DNA of 50,162 nt from positions 1-50,162 of the forward strand of contig JASANZ010002127.1 of NCBI GenBank assembly GCA_030849805.1, given 5' to 3'. This stretch comes from Sergeia podlipaevii. Lineage: Eukaryota > Euglenozoa > Kinetoplastea > Trypanosomatida > Trypanosomatidae. The notes below the pieces were generated by a model that did not search any database, was not told the DNA's origin, and saw only the letters and a list, made by a program, of their open reading frames with translations. Numbering within the stretch: position 1 is the stretch's first letter; every line of letters starts with the position of its first letter. The translations under genes and the position numbers were made by a program. Of this stretch, positions 42,972 to 50,162 are shown piece after piece.

Positions 42972-43400
42972 GAACGGAAACTGTGCTCGCATGCACTCCG
43001 TAGAATTAAAAAAGAAAAAATATTTTTTAGCTGGGCTCGAGATACCTACGTTAGCTCTATATTTACATTTATATTTATTTATTTACAAAAACAGCATCTT
43101 TCAAAAGTTGTTTCTATTTCTTTTCTTTTTCAACTGGCAGGCAAAAGAACACATGCATTCCGCTTCACCTTTTTGTTGTTGTTGTTGTTATTCTACCGTC
43201 GTTTCTCCCTACACGTCTGTACTCTCGACGGACCCTCTTCTTTCAGTATATATGTGCTGCTTTACTTTTCTGCACTTTGGATAAAAATATTTATATGTTT
43301 CTTTCCCGTTACATTTTCTTTATACCTTCGGAAATATAGTTCATATAGATATTCTTTGTGGAGAAATATATTAACCTCAGCCTCATTTTTAACTACATTC
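42972..43400 (+). other. Intergenic region
   Basis: A/T-rich spacer with (GTT)n at about 43174-43189 and T runs. A frame open from TTG 43173 joins the next gene in frame, but it encodes Phe/Leu-rich UTR sequence and has no ATG before 43428. Confidence 0.5.
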
Positions 43401-43427
43401 AGCAAAAAAAAAAAAAAAAGAAGCAAA
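43401..43427 (+). promoter_or_regulatory. Spliced-leader acceptor and A-rich 5' UTR of the first MFS gene
   Basis: CTACATTCAG ends with AG at 43401-43402. The remaining 25-nt leader is almost entirely A before the ATG at 43428. Confidence 0.5.
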
Positions 43428-45428
43428 ATGTCCTTTCTACTGGGTCCAATTAAGAAGTATTACAGCCAGACGCGCGCGGTGCAGCAGCGCAAGGATGAAG
43501 GGAAGCACCCAATAAACGAGATGCAGCGCTTCCGTCTGCTCTGCAGCAGCCTGTTTTGCAGCGTCTGTGTCTCTCTCGTCTACGCCTTCGATCTCTTCAC
43601 CCCGCAGTTCTCCAACCGCTTCGACCTCTCCGCAGGAAACCAGTCCACTATCAGTACAGTGGGCGTAGTGTTCTGCTACTTTGCCCTGCCTTACGGTATC
43701 CTATACGACTACATGGGGCCTACCGCACTGTTTGGCATTGCTTTTATCACTTCCCTCATCGGGTGCCTCGGCCTGGCGCTCATCTTCAGCGGCAACATCG
43801 TCGGCAACACCACAAACATCGCCGTCTTCTACGCCATTATGAACGTTGCCAGCGGCCTGCTGGACTCTGCCGCCATCGTGACCCTCGTCGAGACCTTCCC
43901 GCGCAACCGCGGTCCCGTGGTCGGTCTCTCCAAGGTGATGACAGGCCTCGGCAGCTCTGTTCTCGCATCTGTCAGCAGCAACCTTTTCACCAACGATATC
44001 AGCGGCTTCATCTACTTCATTCTGGCTATCTCTTGTACCGCCAGTCTCATCGCCATGGTTCTCATCACTCTACCCCCCTACTTCGTCAATGGCTGGCGCC
44101 GCCGCAACAAGGCACCCGAGGACCTGGCGGAGCTGCAGGCACTGAAGCCGCTGTACCACACAAAGCAAGCGCCGAAGCGTCGTCTCGTGGTCGGTTACAT
44201 CCTCGTGATCACTATGCTCATTTTCTTCACCGTCTCCACCCCAGTGACAGCATACACCCCAGTCTCCCCCGCTGGCCGCCGCGCCATCGGCTCCCTCACC
44301 CTCATCCTGTGCGTCGCTCTCATCGTCATTGCCCTGCCCATCAAGTGGCTCGGCGGCGTGGACGAGCCCGCACCGGAGGAGGGAGGCAGCGAGGCTGACG
44401 CACAGAGCAGTCACTCGCTCGAGTGGTTGCCGGATCAGGCGGTGATGCGTGCCAAGGCAGCCCAAGCCGATACTCCTTCTGATGGCAGCATTCATGACGA
44501 CCTCATTGCCAGTGAGCTTCAAGCTGGCGTTCCCTCCGCTTCCGCCGACAAGCCAGCGGTCACACAGCCAGGTGCGCAGGAGGAGCAAGTGCAGGGTCCA
44601 ACTCCAGCCGCCGCGAACTATGAGGAGGATGTCCCCCAGGACCCACGCTATGGCGGCACGCTCTGGGACAACCTTCTCTCGCCCGACATCTGGCTTATCC
44701 TCATCGCGTTTGTGTTTCAGGGGGCGATTGGGATGATGGTGATGTACAACGCCTCTACCATTTACGTCGCGCGTACAGGCAAGAAGCGTTCGCAGGGTGT
44801 TTCCGCCCTCTACACCGCCTTCCTCGGCGTGGGTAGCGCCGTCGGCCGTATCGCAATGGGCTTGTTTGAGGCGTACGTGCAGCAGCAGGACCCTAACAAG
44901 AAGCACCGCCTGCTCGTCACTGTGGTCATACCTCTTGCCCCAACCATCGCAGTGGTTGGCGGAATCCTGGTGCTCGTGCTACCTGGCGAAGCTCTGCTGT
45001 TCCCGTACATTCTCATCTACCTTGAGGAAGGCTTCTTCAACGGGACACGTGCGCTGCTCTTTCCCTGCATCTTCCAGAACCATCATGGCATCTTCTACAA
45101 CATGAGCTTCCTCTCGACTGTTGTGTGCGCAATCTGCTTCAATCGCCTCCTCTTTGGTTTTACGGTGGACTCGCAGCACAACAAGCTTGGCTTTGCCGCC
45201 GGCGAGGACTGCAAGGACCGCCGCTGCGTACAGACACCCCTCATCGTCGCCACCGTCCTCGCCGCCGTTGCCGCTGTGCTCCTCGTCATCGTGCATATTC
45301 GTTACGCGCGCTTTGTGCGTCGTCACGGCGGGAAGCCAGTGTTTACTTCTGAGACGGACTTTGACAGTCCGGAGCCAATAAATACTGACACGAGCAACGC
45401 TGCCGTGTACGAACGTCTTTCTGCGTGA
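43428..45428 (+). CDS. Nodulin-like major facilitator superfamily transporter (copy 1)
   Basis: 666 residues from the first ATG. Twelve membrane spans are expected. Six are before and around a central cytosolic loop: about 36-56, 75-95, 100-120, 130-155, 165-185 and 193-217. Two more flank residues 252-307. The loop of about 110 residues (306-418) is acidic and Ala/Gln-rich and ends in DPRYGGTLWDN. The remaining spans are about 420-445, 457-482, 495-518, 522-545, 555-578 and 603-626. FPRNRGPVVGLSKVMTGLGSS (about 157-177) is characteristic of the nodulin-like family of MFS proteins. A Leishmania nodulin-like MFS protein, LIR1, has been linked to iron export; substrate here is unknown. It lies 1.4 kb upstream of a paralog in the same orientation. 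The 30-residue C-terminal tail is longer than in copy 2. Confidence 0.9.
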   Translation: MSFLLGPIKKYYSQTRAVQQRKDEGKHPINEMQRFRLLCSSLFCSVCVSLVYAFDLFTPQFSNRFDLSAGNQSTISTVGVVFCYFALPYGILYDYMGPTALFGIAFITSLIGCLGLALIFSGNIVGNTTNIAVFYAIMNVASGLLDSAAIVTLVETFPRNRGPVVGLSKVMTGLGSSVLASVSSNLFTNDISGFIYFILAISCTASLIAMVLITLPPYFVNGWRRRNKAPEDLAELQALKPLYHTKQAPKRRLVVGYILVITMLIFFTVSTPVTAYTPVSPAGRRAIGSLTLILCVALIVIALPIKWLGGVDEPAPEEGGSEADAQSSHSLEWLPDQAVMRAKAAQADTPSDGSIHDDLIASELQAGVPSASADKPAVTQPGAQEEQVQGPTPAAANYEEDVPQDPRYGGTLWDNLLSPDIWLILIAFVFQGAIGMMVMYNASTIYVARTGKKRSQGVSALYTAFLGVGSAVGRIAMGLFEAYVQQQDPNKKHRLLVTVVIPLAPTIAVVGGILVLVLPGEALLFPYILIYLEEGFFNGTRALLFPCIFQNHHGIFYNMSFLSTVVCAICFNRLLFGFTVDSQHNKLGFAAGEDCKDRRCVQTPLIVATVLAAVAAVLLVIVHIRYARFVRRHGGKPVFTSETDFDSPEPINTDTSNAAVYERLSA

Positions 45429-46629
45429 GAGAGGGAAGGGGGAGAGACCAGTTCACGTATAACGCCTTAGTATGTAGGCCATTTGTGAACATTGTACTAT
45501 TGTAGTGTGCGGATAACACAGTGAAGGCTCTCAGTATGTATTTTATTATATATAGCAAGGCGAAGCCTGGATGTGGTCGTCCGACCACTAGGACTGGGAC
45601 AATGTGACAGCGCACGACTCTTATTTTATAAAAGGAAGGATCATATAAAAAGCTGAAAGCGTCAGTGTTAAAAAGTGGGGGAGGGAAGATGTGGCACGCG
45701 ATGATTGATCAATTGGCAAGTACTGACAACCTTGCGTTGCATCAATGCTCATAGTAGAGCGCATACATCTGTGCTGTTCATACATATAAATAGTGATGAA
45801 GTGTTTGTTCTATTATTGGAGAGGCTATTTGTGAAACGCGTTTCATGTTATGGCCATGCAAGGACACCTTCACTCCTGCAGCCTCCCATGATTTTCCTTT
45901 CAGCACGATAGCAGTGCGTAGAAAAGAAAATAAGCAGAGAAAAGAAGGGATACTTTTTAGGGTGAAAAACAAAATATTACAATAATAGAGAGAGAGAGAG
46001 AGAGAGGAAGAAATTAGGAATAACTGAACCCTTGGTGCGTGTGCAAGTACTTGATTACCTTGAGCATGGACTATCTTTTTTATTTCTATAAAGATAAAGC
46101 TAAGTCTGAACATTTATGACTCAAAAGAACACACTCCAATGTTGACAGAGATGGAGCTTTCGTTTTTTTACATTTTTATTTTTCTTTTACTTTTTATTTT
46201 TTTCCCATATCTGGGATTTTCAGCAAACGGAACTAGCACAATTATATCGGTATATATATAAATATATGTTTGTTCTTGTGAATTCTATTTTATTTTTTAT
46301 ATGTGTTTCTTTTTCTTTTTTGTTGTTTTGAGCTTCGATTCCTGAGACTAAATAGGTTTTTTTTTCTCTCTCCGTTTACATGCCCATATACACGCGTTCA
46401 AGGTGCATTTGGCAAGTAGTAGCTGCGCGTAGCGTATCGGCAGCGTTCTCTGTCAAAATCGGAAGTACCAGCAAACACATCTGCTGATTTTAAGAGAAAA
46501 AACAATGACTTGTTCTTTGTGAATGTATTTGTGTAGACGCAATTGATACTATTACGTTATCTTGGGGAAAAAAAATGGAAGGGGAAATAATTGTTATTAC
46601 TATCCACATTTTGAGAACTGGAAGAAGGG

Positions 46630-46668
46630 AGAAGAGGCTGCATTTTCCATCCGTGCGCAGCCTCTTCT
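46630..46668 (+). other. Perfect 12-bp inverted repeat, candidate RNA hairpin
   Basis: Left arm AGAAGAGGCTGC (46630-46641) and right arm GCAGCCTCTTCT (46657-46668) are exact reverse complements with a 15-nt loop. In RNA the stem can extend by G-U pairs at its base. It is GC-richer than the surrounding DNA and is not part of a simple repeat. It lies before the candidate acceptor of copy 2, so it would sit in the 3' UTR of copy 1 or in spacer. Confidence 0.6.
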
Positions 46669-46807
46669 TTTCATTTTGACCCCTTGTTGAGCTCTGATGT
46701 ACCTGAGCTCTGTTTTTGTTTCATACTCCTCATTTCTTGTTTTTTTTAATTACTATTATCTGACTCTTTTTGTTATTATTTTTTACTCCTGAATAAGATC
46801 TACTTGC

Positions 46808-46837
46808 ATATATATATATATATATGTGTGTGTGTGT
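46808..46837. repeat. (TA)n(TG)n microsatellite
   Basis: TA repeat passing into TG, ending about 20 nt before the start codon of MFS copy 2, so likely inside its 5' UTR. Confidence 0.85.
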
Positions 46838-46859
46838 TGGCTAAAAGAGAATTGCATAC

Positions 46860-48779
46860 ATGTCGTGTATTCTCTCTGTGGTGAACAACCACTTCAGCCA
46901 GACGCGGTACGTTGAGGAGCGTCGTGCAGCAGGACTGCATCCCATAGACGAACTTAAGCGCTTTCGACTCCTCGTGGTGTGTCTTTGCGGAAGCACGTGT
47001 ATATCGATGGTGTACATTTTTGACCTGTTCACTACAGACTTTAGGTACAAGTTCGATCTCAGTGCCGGTGATATGGCCACCATCAGTACAGTAGGCATGA
47101 GCGTGTGCTGGTTCGTGCTCCCTTATGGATTTCTATACAACTGCACTGGCCCTGTGCCTATGTTTGTGATCAGCGCCATGTATGGCTTTACCGGCTGCAC
47201 GTGCTTGATGCTTGCTCTTAAGGGGATCGTACCTGGAAATCTGGCTACCATCTGTGTCTTTTACACCTTGATGAACGCAAGCAGCGGTCTCATCGACGCT
47301 GCCACAGTGGTAACACTGGCGCAAGTATTTCCACGTAATCGTGGGCCTATTATCGCGTTGGCGAAGGTGATGACGGGGCTTGGCAGCTCCATGTGGGCCT
47401 CAATCAGCCTCAACCTCTTTGACGGCGATATTGCCTCCTTCGTCACACTTCTCATGTTTTTGGTGCCATGTGTGAATGCACTTTGCATTGCATTTGTGTG
47501 TCTGCCTCCTTATATCATAAATCCATGGAGACGGCGGGGTAAGACCCCAGATCAAATTGCCCGCCTCGAGTCCCTCAAGTCTGTGTATCACAAGAAGAAC
47601 GTCCCGCTTCGCAGGTTGGTGGTGATCTTCATTGTGGTGGCCTCTTTGATCATCTTCTTCTCGGTATCCACGCCAGTAAAGGCGTACACGCACATATCGA
47701 AAGGCAGCAGAATATTTTTGGGAATCCTCACAATCGTCATATTCGCGTGCTTCACGCTCTCTGCTATGCCTTTTCGTTGGCTAGGCGGGGTGGAGGAGCC
47801 GGATCTCTCACTGGAGGGGAAAGAGGAGCACAACATGGAGAGTGGTGATGGGAGTGGTGGTGTTAGCGAGAAGGAACTGTATCTGGCAAAAAAGAATGTG
47901 GAGGAAGAGCAGGGGGAAGCCGCGGCGGTGGTCGAGGAAGCTGAGAATACAGAGCAGCTCTCCGCTGAGCCGATAGACGGAGAGTTGCTCGAAGCGCACA
48001 ACCTGGAAGACAGCGCTGCACACCAGCAACAGCAGTTGGAGGGTCCCAGTAGGCAGGATCCTCGCTACGGCGGAACCATCTGGGATAACATTAAAAAGCC
48101 TGATATATGGCTTCTTCTTGTAGGTTTCTGCTGTCAAAGTGCCTTGGGTAACATGGTGCTATATAATGCTTCTACCATCTCCGTGGCTCTTAGCGGTGCA
48201 CGGCGGTCGAAGGAGCTCTCTTCACTATACATAACCTTTCTCGGTGTTGGCAGTGCCTTGGGACGCATTTCAATGGGTCTATTTGAGGCGTATGTGCAAC
48301 ACCAAGATCCCAACGCCGCTGCGAACAAACGCAGATGGCTCGTTACCATTGCCCTACTTGTCTCTCCCATTCTGGCAACTATAGCGGGTATATTACTGCT
48401 GTTTATTCCAGGAAATATGGTTCTTCTTCCTTTCATCATCGTCTACTTTGAGGAAGGCTTCTTCAACGCGATACGAGCCATCATATATCCTTGTCTCTTT
48501 GAATCCGATCACGCCGTTTACTACAACATGAGCTTTATCTCCTCTATTGTTAGCATTATCTGCTTTAACCGCCTCCTCTTTGGTCTCACAGTGGACAGCA
48601 AACACAACAGTCTGGGATTCCCCACCGGGGTTGACTGCAACGTCAGAGAGTGCGTGCGAATGCCTATAATAGTGGCTACCTCCACATCAACGTTGGCGGT
48701 GGTGCTGGTAAGCATTGTACACATCCGTTACAGTCGTTTTGTGAGCCGTGTGAGAGCGAGGGATCTGGTGGAGGGTTAA
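46860..48779 (+). CDS. Nodulin-like major facilitator superfamily transporter (copy 2)
   Basis: 639 residues. It aligns with copy 1 along its whole length at roughly half identity by eye. Shared blocks are FDLSAG, TISTVG, FPRNRGPIIALAKVMTGLGS, STPVKAYT, QDPRYGGTIWDNI, FLGVGSALGRISMGLFEAYV and EEGFFN-RA. The acidic central loop (about 311-415) differs almost completely in sequence from copy 1 (Glu- and Val-rich here), as expected for a disordered cytosolic loop. The C-terminus is some 25 residues shorter. The divergence shows an old duplication, and gene conversion is not homogenising the pair. The two could differ in substrate, localisation or stage of expression; their long and different flanking regions would allow separate post-transcriptional control. 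Nothing in the sequence fixes the substrate. Confidence 0.9.
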   Translation: MSCILSVVNNHFSQTRYVEERRAAGLHPIDELKRFRLLVVCLCGSTCISMVYIFDLFTTDFRYKFDLSAGDMATISTVGMSVCWFVLPYGFLYNCTGPVPMFVISAMYGFTGCTCLMLALKGIVPGNLATICVFYTLMNASSGLIDAATVVTLAQVFPRNRGPIIALAKVMTGLGSSMWASISLNLFDGDIASFVTLLMFLVPCVNALCIAFVCLPPYIINPWRRRGKTPDQIARLESLKSVYHKKNVPLRRLVVIFIVVASLIIFFSVSTPVKAYTHISKGSRIFLGILTIVIFACFTLSAMPFRWLGGVEEPDLSLEGKEEHNMESGDGSGGVSEKELYLAKKNVEEEQGEAAAVVEEAENTEQLSAEPIDGELLEAHNLEDSAAHQQQQLEGPSRQDPRYGGTIWDNIKKPDIWLLLVGFCCQSALGNMVLYNASTISVALSGARRSKELSSLYITFLGVGSALGRISMGLFEAYVQHQDPNAAANKRRWLVTIALLVSPILATIAGILLLFIPGNMVLLPFIIVYFEEGFFNAIRAIIYPCLFESDHAVYYNMSFISSIVSIICFNRLLFGLTVDSKHNSLGFPTGVDCNVRECVRMPIIVATSTSTLAVVLVSIVHIRYSRFVSRVRARDLVEG

Positions 48780-49616
48780 TGTAAACAGCGAACGCTGTGG
48801 GGTTAATGCGAATTCGCGCTTTTTATTAATAATATTATCCTTTATATATATATATATATTTATTTATTTTTTCCTGTTTATTTATTTTTGTATTGCTTTA
48901 CTGTTGTTGTTTTTGTTGTTACTCTTCCATTTTCTTTTCAGTATTTCTGTGTTGCTGTCTCAAATACTCCCCTGATGTTTTAACAATCAAACGTAAATTA
49001 GGCGAATTTGAACCAGTCAGTCTGGAAAATGCAGTCGCCTTAATGCAGGAAGAGCGAGGGTGACATCATGAACAGTTGGATCACACATGTACATCACTAC
49101 GCTGGTACTCGCAAATATACCCCTTAGTGGAAGTTCCGTAACTCTATGTATGTGTGTGTGTGTGCGTGCACGCAACTGCGGGGCTTTAGTAGGGTTGGTC
49201 CTATCATACACATGTTGTATGTGGACATGATGCTTCTCATGTTGGGGGAAAACGAAGATGTCTAGTTCCCTCTTTTTTTATTTTTGTTTCTCTCTCTCAT
49301 GCACTCCAGTGTACAAGGATAAATATATCGATTATCATCCCCTCCCACCCCACCCCCTGGACTCCTTTCCTTTCTTCTCATGAGTCAGGGACTGGTATGA
49401 AGGTGTGGGACTTGGTAATCGCCGCGTTCATGCCTTTAGAGAAAAAGAATGAGTTTGAGCCCCCAAGACAGCACATCAAAGGCGTAGCAGCCCTGTTAGC
49501 ACGCCTTCGTTTCTATTACTTTTAATATAATTACTATTACTTTTATTATTGTTATTCTTTGCTACTACATCTTCTTCTTCACTCCTCTCAACTACAACAA
49601 TTTATATCGTAAGCAG
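48780..49616 (+). other. Intergenic region and candidate acceptor of the last gene
   Basis: A (TA)n run lies at 48843-48859, TG repeats at 49148-49162 and a C-rich patch at 49340-49358. A long pyrimidine-rich tract (about 49503-49600, including CTTCTTCTTC) is followed by AG at 49612-49613 and CAG ending at 49616. Either could be the spliced-leader acceptor for the gene starting at 50116, giving an unusually long leader of about 500 nt. Confidence 0.45.
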
Positions 49617-49680
49617 AACCGCCCCTTTCCCTTTTCCCATCACCATAGCGGCTCTCACCCAGGATAAAGGCGCGGGACAA

Positions 49681-50115
49681 AAATGTATTCAAAACAAAAA
49701 AAAAGAAAAAAAGCCGTCACTCTCTCTCCGCCCAAATAACAATTAACGACTATTCCCCACAAAAAAAAAAAAAATGATTCATTACATCCCCATATACCCG
49801 CCCCCCACCCTCTCACCACACAATCAACCATATGGCAATTCATACAATACGTCACGAATACATAACAACTAGAAAATTTCTCCACCCCATTAACTATTAT
49901 TATTATTTCAAATCCTACCATTCTCTTCAACTTCACCAACCCAAACATTTTATAACAAATACCCCAAAAAAAACATCTACTTAGGTTCTCAACCCCTGTA
50001 TCAACGAATAAACCAACAGCCATCAATACACCATCATAGTACCCTCTAACTACCCACACACACCCATACACACCCATCCACACACCCATTCACACCCATC
50101 CACACACGCACACAA
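49681..50115 (+). other. G-depleted, A/C-rich leader region
   Basis: Hand count gives 19 G in the 420 nt from 49681 to 50100, about 4.5 percent. G is absent from 49873 to 49983 (111 nt) and from 50040 to 50107 (68 nt). A and C dominate, with some T. No other part of the window looks like this. It directly precedes the ATG at 50116 and follows a candidate acceptor, so it would form most of a long 5' UTR with almost no capacity to fold. Confidence 0.7.
50055..50113 (+). repeat. Degenerate ACACACCCATCC tandem repeat
   Basis: About four to five imperfect copies of a 10-12-nt unit (ACACACCCAT plus one or two bases) run up to the last start codon. It is the densest part of the G-free leader. Confidence 0.6.
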
Positions 50116-50162
50116 ATGGACTCCCTCCACGCCAACGCCATGGACAAGAAGGCTTTCGAGGC
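50116..50162 (+). CDS. Start of a further gene, cut by the window edge
   Basis: Fifteen codons and two bases are visible: ATG, then MDSLHANAMDKKAFE. The shift from the G-poor A/C-rich leader to GC-rich, C/G-ending codons (GAC TCC CTC CAC GCC AAC) is abrupt and typical of a coding start. Too little is present to name the product. Confidence 0.5.
   Translation, partial: MDSLHANAMDKKAFE

Larger units (their letters stand above)
45429..46859 (+). other. Long intergenic region between the two MFS genes
   Basis: About 1.4 kb holding the 3' UTR of copy 1 and the 5' region of copy 2. It contains a (GA)n run at 45988-46006, T runs, a perfect 12-bp hairpin at 46630-46668, a GAGCTC pair near 46690-46710, and (TA)n(TG)n at 46808-46837. 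A pyrimidine tract at about 46771-46790 is followed by AG at 46796-46797, a candidate acceptor giving a 62-nt 5' UTR. No gene is recognised. Confidence 0.5.

Noticed and set aside
43173..43427. 85-residue N-terminal extension on MFS copy 1
   Set aside because: It opens at TTG and is translated T-rich spacer; copy 2 starts at the position equivalent to ATG 43428.
50031..50060. CCCTCTAACTACCC resembling degenerate telomeric CCCTAA repeats
   Set aside because: No perfect CCCTAA unit is repeated, and a coding start follows; it reads as part of the A/C-rich leader.
1..50162. CRISPR arrays, bacterial operons, rRNA genes, mobile elements and cis-introns
   Set aside because: I saw no direct-repeat/spacer array, no reverse transcriptase or transposase frame, no rRNA-like block, and every long frame is intact without introns.

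Overview
This 50 kb window is nuclear DNA of a trypanosomatid (Kinetoplastea). All sixteen complete genes, plus a seventeenth cut by the right edge, lie on the + strand. Every reading frame is intronless. Genes are separated by 0.3-1.6 kb of T-rich DNA full of homopolymer runs and (CT), (TA), (TG) and (GA) microsatellites. Most starts follow a polypyrimidine tract and an AG, which is the signature of polycistronic transcription with spliced-leader trans-splicing. TAA, TAG and TGA all end genes, so no stop codon is reassigned. Coding DNA has intermediate GC and spacers are AT-rich, which suggests a trypanosomatid other than Leishmania; the species cannot be set from this sequence.

Layout. (1) 30-3584: a large protein with four degenerate phytochelatin-synthase-like papain-fold modules and a possible N-myristoylation site. 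(2) 4320-7565: a DEAH-box spliceosomal helicase of the PRP22/DHX8 type. (3) 8189-9922: a four-span membrane protein with a long acidic Tyr/Gly-rich tail. (4) 10848-12527: a protein of unknown function with weak likeness to the C-terminal half of MoxR/MCM-type AAA+ proteins. (5) 13227-15941: a pseudokinase with HGN in place of HRD. (6) 16457-19183: a candidate KKT14, the divergent Bub1/BubR1 of kinetoplastids, with an ABBA motif, a KEN box and a C-terminal pseudokinase. (7) 19882-27879: a 2665-residue protein with seven tandem NDPK-like modules. (8) 29048-30466: SPO11. (9) 30959-32014: a helical protein, perhaps GET4-like. (10) 33390-36335: a long Arg/Ser-rich disordered protein. (11) 37893-38198: a small secreted cysteine-rich protein. 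(12) 38605-38826: a 73-residue protein. (13) 39169-41994: TTC12, a dynein-arm assembly factor. (14) 42447-42971: a GNAT of the SSAT/thialysine type. (15, 16) 43428-45428 and 46860-48779: two diverged tandem nodulin-like MFS transporters. (17) 50116 to the edge: the start of another gene.

The genes do not form a pathway, as is usual in trypanosomatid transcription units. Some themes recur: cell division and meiosis (KKT14 candidate, SPO11), the flagellum (TTC12, possibly the NDPK-repeat protein), and enzyme folds that have lost catalytic residues (the C83-like protein, two pseudokinases, most NDPK modules). The most unusual non-coding feature is a leader of about 430 nt before the last gene in which G almost disappears (19 G in 420 nt, one G-free run of 111 nt). 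A clean 12-bp hairpin also lies between the two MFS genes.

Starts were moved to the first plausible ATG wherever a longer frame opens only at GTG or TTG or runs back through T-rich spacer. All homologies come from reading the proteins by eye; no database search was run.
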